Assembly (NCBI RefSeq): GCF_030815855.1
Contig: NZ_JAUSXG010000001.1
Coordinates: 3,596,001 to 3,660,000 of the forward strand
Reading direction: 5' to 3'
Source: Variovorax paradoxus
GTDB taxonomy: Bacteria > Pseudomonadota > Gammaproteobacteria > Burkholderiales > Burkholderiaceae_C
DNA: 64,000 nt
Shown: in pieces, positions 17,590 to 26,002 of the stretch
Position numbering within the stretch: the first letter of the stretch is position 1
How the letters are laid out: each line of letters opens with the position of its first letter
Notes under the pieces: generated by a model
Databases searched by the model: none
What the model was told of the DNA's origin: nothing
The model's input: the letters and a program-made list of their open reading frames with translations, nothing else
Made by a program: the position numbers and the translations under genes

Positions 17590-18744
17590 ATGTCTGATTT
17601 AAGTCTTCAACTGCAGCAGGCCACGAGCCAACTTCCAGTTTCCGCGTACTTCGACGAGTCGCTCTACGCACGCGAGATGCAAACGCTGTTTGCGCAAGGT
17701 CCGCGCTACGTGGGCCACCGCCTTGCCGTGCCCGAGCCGGGCGACTACCACACGCTGCCGCAAGAGCACCAGGGCCGGGCGCTGGTGCACACGCCCAAGG
17801 GCGTGGAGCTCATTTCCAACGTGTGCCGCCACCGGCAGGCGCTCATCCTGCAAGGCCGTGGCCGGCTCGACAACCAGACCGGTGGCAACATCGTCTGCCC
17901 GCTGCACCGCTGGACCTACGCCGCGAGCGACCCGCGCACCACGGGCACGCTGATCGGCGCGCCGCATTTCGAGCAGGACCCGTGCCTCAACCTGCACAAC
18001 TATCCGCTCACCGAGTGGAACGGCCTGCTGTTCGAGCGCGGCGCAAACGGCCCGAAGGGCGTCGGGCGTGACGTCGCCGCCGACATGGCCGAGCTCGGCC
18101 CGCGCGCCGATCTGGACTTCACGGGTTACGCACTCGACCGCGTCGAGCTGCACGAGTGCAACTACAACTGGAAGACCTTCATCGAGGTCTACCTCGAGGA
18201 CTACCACGTCGGTCCGTTCCACCCCGGCCTCGGCAGCTTCGTGACCTGCGACGACCTGCGCTGGGAATTCAACCGCAACTACTCGGTGCAGACCGTGGGC
18301 GTGGCCAACCGGCTCGGCCGCGCGGGCAGCCCCATCTACCAGAAGTGGCAGGAGCAGCTGCTCAAGTACCGCGAGGGCAAGCCGCCGAAGTACGGCGCGA
18401 TCTGGCTCACCTACTACCCGCACGTGATGGTCGAGTGGTATCCGCACGTGCTCACGGTGTCGACACTGCACCCGGTCAGCCCCACGAAGACGCTCAACAT
18501 GGTGGAGTTCTTCTACCCCGAGGAAATCGTCGCCTTCGAGCGCGAATTCGTCGAAGCCCAGCAGGCCGCCTACATGGAAACTTGCGTGGAAGACGACGAG
18601 ATTGCCGAGCGCATGGACGCCGGCCGCCGCGCGCTGATGCTGCGCGGCGACGACGAGAGCGGCCCCTACCAGAGCCCGATGGAAGACGGCATGCAGCAGT
18701 TCCACGAGTGGTACCGCAGCGCAATGCAGAACAACAACGCCTGA
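17590..18744 (+). CDS. Rieske [2Fe-2S] aromatic ring-hydroxylating oxygenase, alpha subunit
   Basis: Oxygenase component of the Rieske non-haem iron family. 384 residues from ATG 17590; a GTG at 17566 is less likely. The Rieske cluster ligands are Cys79-x-His81 and Cys103-x2-His106 (NVCRHRQ and VCPLHRW). The mononuclear iron site is EDYHVGPFH with His206 and His211. No beta subunit or reductase gene is nearby, so electrons must come from an unlinked partner. Length and layout recall choline-monooxygenase-like or demethylase-type members; substrate unknown. It is divergent from xseB and followed after 7 nt by an EamA transporter, which may move its substrate or product. Confidence 0.88.
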   Translation: MSDLSLQLQQATSQLPVSAYFDESLYAREMQTLFAQGPRYVGHRLAVPEPGDYHTLPQEHQGRALVHTPKGVELISNVCRHRQALILQGRGRLDNQTGGNIVCPLHRWTYAASDPRTTGTLIGAPHFEQDPCLNLHNYPLTEWNGLLFERGANGPKGVGRDVAADMAELGPRADLDFTGYALDRVELHECNYNWKTFIEVYLEDYHVGPFHPGLGSFVTCDDLRWEFNRNYSVQTVGVANRLGRAGSPIYQKWQEQLLKYREGKPPKYGAIWLTYYPHVMVEWYPHVLTVSTLHPVSPTKTLNMVEFFYPEEIVAFEREFVEAQQAAYMETCVEDDEIAERMDAGRRALMLRGDDESGPYQSPMEDGMQQFHEWYRSAMQNNNA

Positions 18745-18751
18745 GCCCGTA

Positions 18752-19684
18752 GTGCAAGCACTCTGGATGGTGCTCGGCGCCTTCTTGTTCGCCACCATGA
18801 GCGTGGTCGTCAAGGTGGCCTCGGCCTGGTTCAACAGCGGGGAGATGGTGCTGGGCCGCGGGCTGATCGGCATCGTGTTCCTGTGGCTGCTCGCGCGCAA
18901 CCGCGGTGTTCCGCTCGCCACCCGCTACCCGGGCATGCACGCCTGGCGCAGCACCATCGGCGTGGTGTCGCTCGGCGCCTGGTTCTACGCCATCGCCCAC
19001 ATGCCGCTGGCGACGGCCGTCACGCTCAACTACATGAGCAGCGTGTGGATCGCGGCCTTCCTGGTCGGCGGCGCGCTGCTGGCCTGGGTGCCGGTGCCCG
19101 GACGCGATGGCCGCGTCGAGCGTCCGCCGCTGCAGGGCACGCTCGCGCTGACCGTGCTCGCGGGCTTCGTGGGCGTGGTGCTCATGCTCAAGCCCAGCGT
19201 GGATGCGAGCCAGGGTTTCGCCGGGCTGCTGGGCCTGCTGTCGGGCCTTACGGCCGCGTTCGCCTACATGCAGGTGGTGGCGCTGTCGCGCATCGGCGAA
19301 CCCGAGTTGCGCACGGTGTTCTATTTCGCGGTCGGCTCGGCCGTGGCCGGTGCTTTTGCCACGGCCGCCACCGGGTTTTCGGGCGGAGATTCGTGGACGT
19401 GGCAGCATGCGCTGTGGCTGCTGCCGATCGGCCTGCTTGCGGCCCTCGGGCAGCTTTGCATGACGCGCGCCTATGCCACGGCCAAGACCCAGGCCGGCAC
19501 GCTGGTGGTGGCCAACCTGCAGTACTCCGGCATCGTCTTCGCGGCGTTCTACAGCGTGGTGCTGTTCGACGACCGCATCGACGCCGCCGGCTGGGCCGGC
19601 ATGGCGCTCATCATCGTGAGCGGCATCGCGGCCACGGTGCTGCGCCAGCGGGCGGTGCCCAAGGCGCCGGCCGAAGAACACTGA
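18752..19684 (+). CDS. EamA/DMT-family transporter
   Basis: Drug/metabolite transporter superfamily protein, 310 residues, GTG start, about ten membrane helices formed by two EamA repeats (about 1-140 and 155-300). The stretch FYAIAHMPLATAVTLNYMSS is typical of the first repeat. Such proteins usually export metabolites. It begins 7 nt after the Rieske gene and is probably co-transcribed with it. Confidence 0.85.
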   Translation: MQALWMVLGAFLFATMSVVVKVASAWFNSGEMVLGRGLIGIVFLWLLARNRGVPLATRYPGMHAWRSTIGVVSLGAWFYAIAHMPLATAVTLNYMSSVWIAAFLVGGALLAWVPVPGRDGRVERPPLQGTLALTVLAGFVGVVLMLKPSVDASQGFAGLLGLLSGLTAAFAYMQVVALSRIGEPELRTVFYFAVGSAVAGAFATAATGFSGGDSWTWQHALWLLPIGLLAALGQLCMTRAYATAKTQAGTLVVANLQYSGIVFAAFYSVVLFDDRIDAAGWAGMALIIVSGIAATVLRQRAVPKAPAEEH

Positions 19685-19721
19685 ACCGCATCGAACCCCA
19701 TCGACAACGAAGGAGCCCGCC

Positions 19722-20630
19722 ATGTACACCACCCTCATCAGCGTCGAACAACTCCAGCAGCTGCAAGCCGGCGGCACGCCGCTAATGGTTTTCGACTGCA
19801 GCTTCGACCTCATGAAGCCCGAAGCCGGCGCGCAGCAATATGCCGTCGCCCACATTCCGGGCGCCGCGTTTGCGAACCTCGACACCGACCTCAGTGCGAA
19901 GCATGGCATGCCCGGCGCGCACGGCGACGTGGTGGTGGCCCAGGAAGACGGCGTGCCGGCCTCGGGTGGACGCCATCCGCTGCCGAGCCGCGAGAAGTTC
20001 GCGGCCTGGTTGTCGAGCGTCGGTTTTTCCAACGACATGCAGGCCGTGGTGTACGACCGCAACGGCGCCAACTATTGCGGGCGGCTCTGGTGGATGCTCA
20101 AGTGGATGGGACACGACGCGGTGGCCGTGCTCGACGGCGGCCTGCAAGCATGGCAAGCCGCGGGCGGCGAAGTCACGAGCCGCGAAGAGCCTGCGCGCTT
20201 CCAGTCGAACTTCGTGCCGGGCGAGCCGCTTGCAGCGCTCGTGACCACCGACACCGTGGCGCGCCGGCTCGGCCAACCTGACCAGCAGCTGATCGACGCA
20301 CGGGCCGGTGCACGATATCGCGGCGAGGTGGAACCTCTGGACCCGATCGCGGGTCACATCCCCGGGGCTCTGAACCGGCCCTTCGCCGAAAACCTCGGCC
20401 CCGACGGCAAGTTCAAGCCGGCACCGCAATTGCGTGCCGAGTTCGAAGCGTTGCTCGCGGGACGCGATCCGGCGACGGTCGTCCACCAATGCGGCAGCGG
20501 CGTGAGCGCTGTGCCCAACCTGCTTGCGATGCAGATCGCGGGGCTGGGGACGACCGCGCTCTATGCCGGCAGCTGGAGCGAATGGAGCAACACGCCGGGG
20601 CTGCCGACCCGGCAAGGCGCAGAACCATGA
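19722..20630 (+). CDS. sseA: 3-mercaptopyruvate/thiosulfate sulfurtransferase
   Basis: Tandem-rhodanese sulfurtransferase, 302 residues. The N-terminal inactive rhodanese domain spans about 1-140; the C-terminal catalytic domain has Cys257 in the loop CGSGVSA, the 3-mercaptopyruvate-type loop (CGSGVT/SA) rather than the thiosulfate type. An intermodule motif DARAGARYRGEVEPLDPIAG is also present. It transfers sulfane sulfur to an acceptor in the cytoplasm. Its stop overlaps the start of the next gene (ATGA), so translation of the metal-related cluster is coupled to it. Confidence 0.92.
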   Translation: MYTTLISVEQLQQLQAGGTPLMVFDCSFDLMKPEAGAQQYAVAHIPGAAFANLDTDLSAKHGMPGAHGDVVVAQEDGVPASGGRHPLPSREKFAAWLSSVGFSNDMQAVVYDRNGANYCGRLWWMLKWMGHDAVAVLDGGLQAWQAAGGEVTSREEPARFQSNFVPGEPLAALVTTDTVARRLGQPDQQLIDARAGARYRGEVEPLDPIAGHIPGALNRPFAENLGPDGKFKPAPQLRAEFEALLAGRDPATVVHQCGSGVSAVPNLLAMQIAGLGTTALYAGSWSEWSNTPGLPTRQGAEP

Positions 20631-21229
20631 AACAGATCCGACTTCGACGACGCATTTCATCCGGCCTCGCATCTGCCTCGGCCCTGTTCGCCGCGGCACT
20701 GCTCGCAGCGCCCTTTCTTTCACTTTCCGCGCACGCCCAGCAGCAGCACGCGCATGTGCACGGCCAGCTCAAGCTCGATGTGGCCATCGACGGCCCGACG
20801 GTCGTGATCGACATGGAGTCGCCGCTCGACAACATCGTCGGCTTCGAACGCGCGCCCAAGACCGCTGCGGAAAAAAAGACGGCTGAAGACGCCATCGCCC
20901 AGTTGCGCGCAGCCGACAAGCTCTTTGTCATCGACCCTGCCGCCAACTGCAAGCTCGGCCCCGTCGACCTGCGCTCCAGCGCCCTGGGCCTCGGCAACCT
21001 CGACCCGAACGAGCCTGCGGGACATGCGGACCTCGACGCCACCTTCTCCTTCAATTGCACGAACGCGGCCGCGGCAAGGTTCATCGACGTGAACCTGTTC
21101 GCCGCGTTCAAGGGCACGCGCCAGATCGATTCGCAGATCGCTTCGGCACAAGGCCAGTTCAAGCGCCAGCTCAAGCGCCCGGCCGCTGCCCAGGCCGCAC
21201 AGCCCGTGCGCCTCGGCTGGGGCAAGTGA
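20627..21229 (+). CDS. DUF2796 (ZrgA-like) periplasmic metal-binding protein
   Basis: 200 residues. A long signal peptide ends near SAHA|QQQ, and the mature start QQQHAHVHGQLKLDVAIDG is the DUF2796 hallmark (His-rich entry then HGQ...LDVA.DG). In Vibrio cholerae the DUF2796 protein ZrgA works with an ABC transporter in zinc uptake (zrgABCDE); that is knowledge of the family. Here too an ABC ATPase, an FtsX-like permease and a DUF3299 protein follow in tight array. Zinc specificity is inferred. The start overlaps the sseA stop. Confidence 0.82.
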   Translation: MKQIRLRRRISSGLASASALFAAALLAAPFLSLSAHAQQQHAHVHGQLKLDVAIDGPTVVIDMESPLDNIVGFERAPKTAAEKKTAEDAIAQLRAADKLFVIDPAANCKLGPVDLRSSALGLGNLDPNEPAGHADLDATFSFNCTNAAAARFIDVNLFAAFKGTRQIDSQIASAQGQFKRQLKRPAAAQAAQPVRLGWGK

Positions 21230-21233
21230 CACT

Positions 21234-22001
21234 GTGAGCACCGCTCCCCAGGCCGAGTCGGCGCCGCTGCGCGTCGTGCTCGCCGCCGAAGCGCTGCGCT
21301 TTGCGTGGCCCGGCATGAAGACACCCTGCATCGACATCGAGGCCTTTCGCATCACGGCCGGCGAGCTGGTGTTCCTGCACGGGCCGAGCGGTTGCGGCAA
21401 GAGCACGCTGCTGTCCCTGCTGGCCGGCGTGCTGGTGGCCGACGAAGGCCGCGTCACGCTGCTGGGGCACGACTGGTCGCAGCTTTCCGGCGCTGCACGC
21501 GACCGCTGCCGCGTCGCGCACGTGGGCTACATCTTTCAGCAGTTCAATTTGCTGCCTTACCTGAGCGTGCTCGACAACGTGCTGCTGCCCTGCCGCTTCT
21601 CGCAGCGGCGCGAAGCGCAGGCTGCCCGCAGCGGCAGCTCGCGCGATGAAGGCGGCAGCTCGCGCAATGAAGCCGAGCACCTGCTCGACCAGATGGGCCT
21701 CGACCGCAACCTGTGGAAACGCCAGGCCATGCAGCTCTCGGTCGGCCAGCAGCAGCGCGTCGCGGCGGCGCGCGCACTCATCGGCCAGCCCGAGGTGGTG
21801 ATTGCCGACGAGCCCACCTCCGCGCTCGACGAAGACCGGCGCGAGGCCTTTCTCGATGTGTTGCTGACCGCGTGCGCAACGAACCAGAGCGCGCTGGTGT
21901 TCGTGAGCCACGACCAGCGCATTGCGCAGCGCTTTGCACGGCACGTGCTGCTGCCCGACATCAATCGCGCCGCGACGACGGCAATGGCGGTGGACGCATG
22001 A
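21234..22001 (+). CDS. ABC transporter ATP-binding protein (LolD/MacB type)
   Basis: ABC ATPase of 255 residues from a GTG start. Walker A GPSGCGKST (about 50-58), Q-loop FQQFNLLPYLSVLDNV, signature LSVGQQQRVAAARAL (LSVGQ in place of LSGGQ), Walker B VVIADEPTSALD and H-loop SHD are all present. It should power the next gene's permease. Residues about 134-147 (GSSRDEGGSSRNEA) come from a 21-bp tandem duplication at 21633-21674 and form an extra loop before the signature motif. Confidence 0.9.
   Translation: MSTAPQAESAPLRVVLAAEALRFAWPGMKTPCIDIEAFRITAGELVFLHGPSGCGKSTLLSLLAGVLVADEGRVTLLGHDWSQLSGAARDRCRVAHVGYIFQQFNLLPYLSVLDNVLLPCRFSQRREAQAARSGSSRDEGGSSRNEAEHLLDQMGLDRNLWKRQAMQLSVGQQQRVAAARALIGQPEVVIADEPTSALDEDRREAFLDVLLTACATNQSALVFVSHDQRIAQRFARHVLLPDINRAATTAMAVDA
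21633..21674 (+). repeat. 21-bp in-frame tandem duplication
   Basis: Two adjacent copies, GGCAGCTCGCGCGATGAAGG plus C (21633-21653) and a copy differing at two positions (21654-21674). The multiple of three keeps the ABC ATPase reading frame open and duplicates GSSRDEG/GSSRNEA. Confidence 0.85.
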
Positions 22002-22011
22002 AGGTACGCCG

Positions 22012-23274
22012 ATGAGTGCGCTTTTTTCCATTGCCTGGCGCAGCGCCTGGAACCGGCGCTTCACGCTGGCGCTCACGGTGTTCTCGATCGCGCTGTCGAC
22101 ATTTCTCTTGCTCGGCGTCGAACGCATCCGCACCGAGCTGCGCGAGAACTTCGCGTCATCGGTCTCTGGCACCGACCTGATCGTGGGGGCGCGCACGGGC
22201 TCCACGCAGCTGCTGCTGTATTCGGTGTTCCGCATCGGCGCGGCCACCAACAACATCTCGTGGAAGAGCGTGCAGGCGCTGTCCGCGCACCCCGGCGTCG
22301 ACTGGGTGGTGCCGCTCTCGCTCGGCGATTCGCACCGCGGCTTCGCGGTGCTGGCCACTTCGCCCGAGTACTTCACGCGCTTTCGCTACGGCAACCGGCA
22401 GCCGCTCGCGCTACGCGAAGGCAAGCCCTTCAGTGAACTGTTCGACGCGGTGGTGGGCGCCGAGATCGCCGACAAGCTCGGCTATCACGTCGGCCGGAAG
22501 ATCACGCTGGCCCATGGCAGCGGCGAACTCAACACGGCCGAGCACGCCGACAAGCCCTTCACGGTGGTCGGCGTGCTCGCGCGGACCGGCACGCCGGTCG
22601 ACCGCACGGTGCACATCGGGCTCGAGGCGATGGAGGCGATCCACCTCGAATGGGTGGGCGGCGCACCGATGCCCGGCGTCAAGATTCCGGCCGAGCAGGT
22701 GCGCAAGTTCGATCTCACGCCCAAGAACGTGACGGCCGCGCTGGTGGGCCTGAAAAACCGCTCGGCCGTGTTCGGCGTGCAGCGCTGGATTTCCACCTAC
22801 AACGGCGAACCGCTGATGGCCATCCTGCCCGGCGTGGCGCTCGACGAACTGTGGAGCGTGATCGGCATCGGCGAGAACGCGTTGCTGCTGATGTCGGCAC
22901 TGGTTGCGCTGGTGAGCCTTGCGGGCCTTGTCTCGGTGGTGATGGCGGGCCTGAACGAAAGGCGGCGCGAGTTGGCCGTGCTGCGCGCCGTGGGCGCCGG
23001 CTTGCGGCATGTGCTGGCGCTGCTCGCTCTCGAGGGCGCCATGGTCACCGTGCTGGGCGTGGCCCTGGGCGTGGTCATGGCGGTGCTCGGCATTGCCCTT
23101 CTCGCGCCATGGCTGCAGTCGCAGTTCGGGCTGACATTGAGCCTTTCGGAACCTACACTGAACGAATGGCTGCTGATGGCGAGCCTGCTGGCGGCGGGCT
23201 GGCTCGCAAGCCTGCTGCCCGGCATTCGTGCCTATCGGCTCTCATTGGCCGACGGCCTCTCACCGAGGATTTGA
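22012..23274 (+). CDS. ABC transporter permease, FtsX/MacB-like
   Basis: 420 residues with an N-terminal membrane helix (about 15-38), a large periplasmic domain (about 45-265) and three C-terminal helices (about 285-415), the type VII ABC (LolC/MacB/FtsX) plan. The open frame begins upstream inside the ATPase gene, but ATG 22012 gives the standard start MSALFSIAWRSAWNRRFTLA. Such proteins act as mechanotransmitters or lipoprotein/substrate movers rather than classic importers. With the ATPase it forms the engine of the zrg-like cluster. Confidence 0.88.
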   Translation: MSALFSIAWRSAWNRRFTLALTVFSIALSTFLLLGVERIRTELRENFASSVSGTDLIVGARTGSTQLLLYSVFRIGAATNNISWKSVQALSAHPGVDWVVPLSLGDSHRGFAVLATSPEYFTRFRYGNRQPLALREGKPFSELFDAVVGAEIADKLGYHVGRKITLAHGSGELNTAEHADKPFTVVGVLARTGTPVDRTVHIGLEAMEAIHLEWVGGAPMPGVKIPAEQVRKFDLTPKNVTAALVGLKNRSAVFGVQRWISTYNGEPLMAILPGVALDELWSVIGIGENALLLMSALVALVSLAGLVSVVMAGLNERRRELAVLRAVGAGLRHVLALLALEGAMVTVLGVALGVVMAVLGIALLAPWLQSQFGLTLSLSEPTLNEWLLMASLLAAGWLASLLPGIRAYRLSLADGLSPRI

Positions 23275-23278
23275 AATC

Positions 23279-23917
23279 ATGCGCATCGCCAAGAAGACCT
23301 CCACGCTCCAAGCTTTCACGCGGCTTTCGATGCTGCTCGCCGGCGCCGGCCTCGCAGCCGTCACATGGGCCGCCGACCCCGCGCCCAAGGACACGACCGC
23401 ATCGAACCCGCTCGGCGGCAAAGCCGCACCTGCTGCGGCCGCCAAGGGCACACCAGGCCAGCCGCGCCAGATCACCTGGGAAGAACTGGTGCCCAAGGAC
23501 TGGGATCCGGCCAAGGAGTTCAAGGGCATGGATCTGAGCGCGCTCAACGATGGCGACCCGCGTGCCAACGAGCTGCTCATGAAGATGCAGGAGGTGTCGA
23601 ACAACGCACCGACCAATCCCGCGATGAACGGCGCCGAAATCAAGATTCCGGGCTTCATCGTGCCGCTCGAGGAAGCCAAGGGCGAAGTGACCGAGTTCCT
23701 GCTCGTGCCTTACTTCGGCGCCTGCATCCACACGCCACCACCGCCGGCCAACCAGATCCTGCACGTGGTGTCGCCCAAGGGCGCCAAGTTCCGCGCCATG
23801 GACACCGTGTGGGTCACCGGCAAGCTGCAAACGATGCGCAACGACTCGATGATGGGCGTGAGCGGCTACCACGTGAACGCGACGAGCGTCACGAAGTACG
23901 CCGGCGGCGCGAAGTAA
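23279..23917 (+). CDS. DUF3299 periplasmic protein
   Basis: 212 residues with a signal peptide ending near TWA|ADPAP and a low-complexity Ala/Lys/Pro linker. The conserved DUF3299 core holds IPGFIVPLEE, FLLVPYFGACIHTPPPPANQ and VWVTGKL; the Cys-x-His and Pro-rich loop are the most conserved part. DUF3299 proteins co-occur with DUF2796 and FtsX-like ABC genes, as here, suggesting a shared metal role, but no biochemical function is established to my knowledge. It starts 4 nt after the permease stop. Confidence 0.8.
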   Translation: MRIAKKTSTLQAFTRLSMLLAGAGLAAVTWAADPAPKDTTASNPLGGKAAPAAAAKGTPGQPRQITWEELVPKDWDPAKEFKGMDLSALNDGDPRANELLMKMQEVSNNAPTNPAMNGAEIKIPGFIVPLEEAKGEVTEFLLVPYFGACIHTPPPPANQILHVVSPKGAKFRAMDTVWVTGKLQTMRNDSMMGVSGYHVNATSVTKYAGGAK

Positions 23918-24071
23918 GACTCCTGGGGCCTTTGGTTCTGCGCCGACGGCACAGGCGGCGCAACACCGACACAGACCGTTTCATCGGCGATGCACGCTGG
24001 CGTCGTCGACACGGATCGCGCGCCGTTGAAGAGTTTCGAGGGCGCGGCGTCTGCGCCCACAGGAACTCCAG

Positions 24072-25976
24072 ATGACAACACCATTGCGCCGCACGCCGGT
24101 CGCGCGGCTCCTGACGATCTCGCTGTGCATCGGCGCGCTCGCCGTCGCCGGCTGCAACAAGACAAACGACACGCCTTCGGCACCGGCGCCAGCACCCGCT
24201 GCACCTCCAGCGGCTACCGCGCCTGTCCCTGCGCCGGCGCCGGCTGCTCCAGCGCCCGCGGCCTACACACCCCCCTCGGCCGATCAGCTCTACCAGCTCG
24301 TCGCGCCCATCGCGCTGTATCCCGACAAGCTCGTGGCGCAGGTGCTGGCCGGCTCCACCTATCCCGACCAGATCACCGCCGCACACGACTGGCGGGCACA
24401 GAACGCAGCGCTCAAGGGCGGCGCACTCGCCGATGCGGCCAACCAGCAGCCCTGGGATCCGAGCGTCAAGTCGCTCACCGCGTTCCGCCCGGTGCTGGAC
24501 CAGATGGCCGGCAACATCGCGTGGACCGAGGCACTCGGCCAGGCCTACTACAACGATCCGGCCGATGTGATGAACGCCATCCAGGTCATGCGCCAGCGCG
24601 CATCGGCGGCGGGCCGGCTCAAGAACAACGACAAGCTGCGCATCGCCAGTGCCGCGACGCCGCGGAACTACACGCCGGCGCCGGACATGCAACCCGTCTA
24701 CGCGGGCCCCACTGTGATCGAGCCGCCTCCGCAGCTCATCACCATCGAGCCCGCGCAGCCCGACGTGGTGTACGTGCCGAGCTACGACCCGCAGCGCATC
24801 TACGGCGAGCCCGTACCCGTGTACCCCGGCTATGGGTACGCGCCACCCGTCGAAGCTGCCCCTGGCTACAGCCGCGGCCAGATGGCGGCGGCCGGTGCAT
24901 TCACCTTCGGGCTCGGCGTGGTCGTGGGCGCCGCGCTCGAACGCCACGACTGGGGATGGCGCTCATGGGACATGAACTGGGGCGCACCGCGCTATCGGGA
25001 TCGCGACCGCGCGGCGCAGCCGGCCTACGCCCGGCCCGCGGTGGTCTACAACAACAGCACCTACATTTCGCGCTCGACCACCGTGGTCAACAACGTGCGC
25101 AACGTCTACAACAACAACGCACCGCGCAGCATGCCGCCCGGCGCTCCCGCGTCCAGTTTCGCGGGAGGTCCCGCTCCGGGCGTGGCTCAACAACAGAACG
25201 CCCAGCTGGCGCAGCAACAGCAACAGCAACAGCAGCAGGCACGGCAGCAGCAAGCCTTCATGCGGCAGCAGCAGGAGCAGCAAGAAGCCGGACAACAGGC
25301 CCAGCAGCTGCAAGCACGCCGGCGCCAGCAAGAACAGCAGGAGCGACAAGCGCGCCTTCAGCAGCAACAGCAGCAAGACCGGTTGCAGCGCCAGCAAGCG
25401 CAACAGGCGCAACGACAGGAGCGGCACCAGCCGCGCAACACCCCTCAGCCGCCGCCACAGGCCGTGCTTCAGCAACAGCAACAACAGCAAGAACAGGCAC
25501 GACGGCAGCAGGACCAGCGGGGCCAGCAAGAGGCACGCGCAGCCAGCCTGCAAGCTCAACAACAGCAGCAGCAGCGCGCAGCGCAGCAGTCCCAGCAACA
25601 GAGGTCTTCGGCGCAGCAGGAGCAATCACGGCGCCAGCAGATGCTGCAACAACAACAAACGCAGCAGCAGGCCCGTGTGCTTCAGCAGCAGCAGGCTCAA
25701 CAGCAACACGTGCAACGCCAGCAGGCACAGCAACAGGCCCGGCAGCAACAGCAGCAAGAGCAGATGCGCCAGCAGCAGCAACAGGCGCAGGCGGCGCGTC
25801 AGCAACAGCAACAGCAGGCGATGCAGCAACAGCACCAGCAACGCCAACAGCAGCAGCAACAACAGCAGATTCACCAGCAACAGGCCCAACAGCACGCGGC
25901 CGCCGCTGCAGCCGCTGCGGCAACTCATCGCCGCCCACCCGGGCGCCCTGGCGAACCTTCCAAGGAACAGCCCTGA
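24072..25976 (+). CDS. DUF3300 lipoprotein with a long Gln-rich C-terminal tail
   Basis: 634 residues. N-terminal lipobox LAVAGC (Cys about 27) marks a lipoprotein, followed by an Ala/Pro linker and a DUF3300 domain (about 65-260; QLVAPIALYPDKLVAQVLAG, VVYVPSYDPQ). A Gly/Ala hydrophobic stretch (about 275-295) and Asn/Tyr-rich linker lead to a tail of about 240 residues (25187-25916) that is more than half Gln, mixed with Arg and Ala. Both CAG and CAA codons are used, so it is not a pure triplet expansion. DUF3300 function is unknown. It follows DUF3299 after 154 nt. Confidence 0.85.
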   Translation: MTTPLRRTPVARLLTISLCIGALAVAGCNKTNDTPSAPAPAPAAPPAATAPVPAPAPAAPAPAAYTPPSADQLYQLVAPIALYPDKLVAQVLAGSTYPDQITAAHDWRAQNAALKGGALADAANQQPWDPSVKSLTAFRPVLDQMAGNIAWTEALGQAYYNDPADVMNAIQVMRQRASAAGRLKNNDKLRIASAATPRNYTPAPDMQPVYAGPTVIEPPPQLITIEPAQPDVVYVPSYDPQRIYGEPVPVYPGYGYAPPVEAAPGYSRGQMAAAGAFTFGLGVVVGAALERHDWGWRSWDMNWGAPRYRDRDRAAQPAYARPAVVYNNSTYISRSTTVVNNVRNVYNNNAPRSMPPGAPASSFAGGPAPGVAQQQNAQLAQQQQQQQQQARQQQAFMRQQQEQQEAGQQAQQLQARRRQQEQQERQARLQQQQQQDRLQRQQAQQAQRQERHQPRNTPQPPPQAVLQQQQQQQEQARRQQDQRGQQEARAASLQAQQQQQQRAAQQSQQQRSSAQQEQSRRQQMLQQQQTQQQARVLQQQQAQQQHVQRQQAQQQARQQQQQEQMRQQQQQAQAARQQQQQQAMQQQHQQRQQQQQQQQIHQQQAQQHAAAAAAAAATHRRPPGRPGEPSKEQP

Positions 25977-26002
25977 GAGAGAGCGGCCAGCGCGGCGAAG
26001 CG

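Noticed and set aside
25187..25916. Repetitive CAG/CAA tract considered as a CRISPR or minisatellite array
   Set aside because: No fixed repeat-spacer unit; it is one in-frame Gln-rich coding segment.
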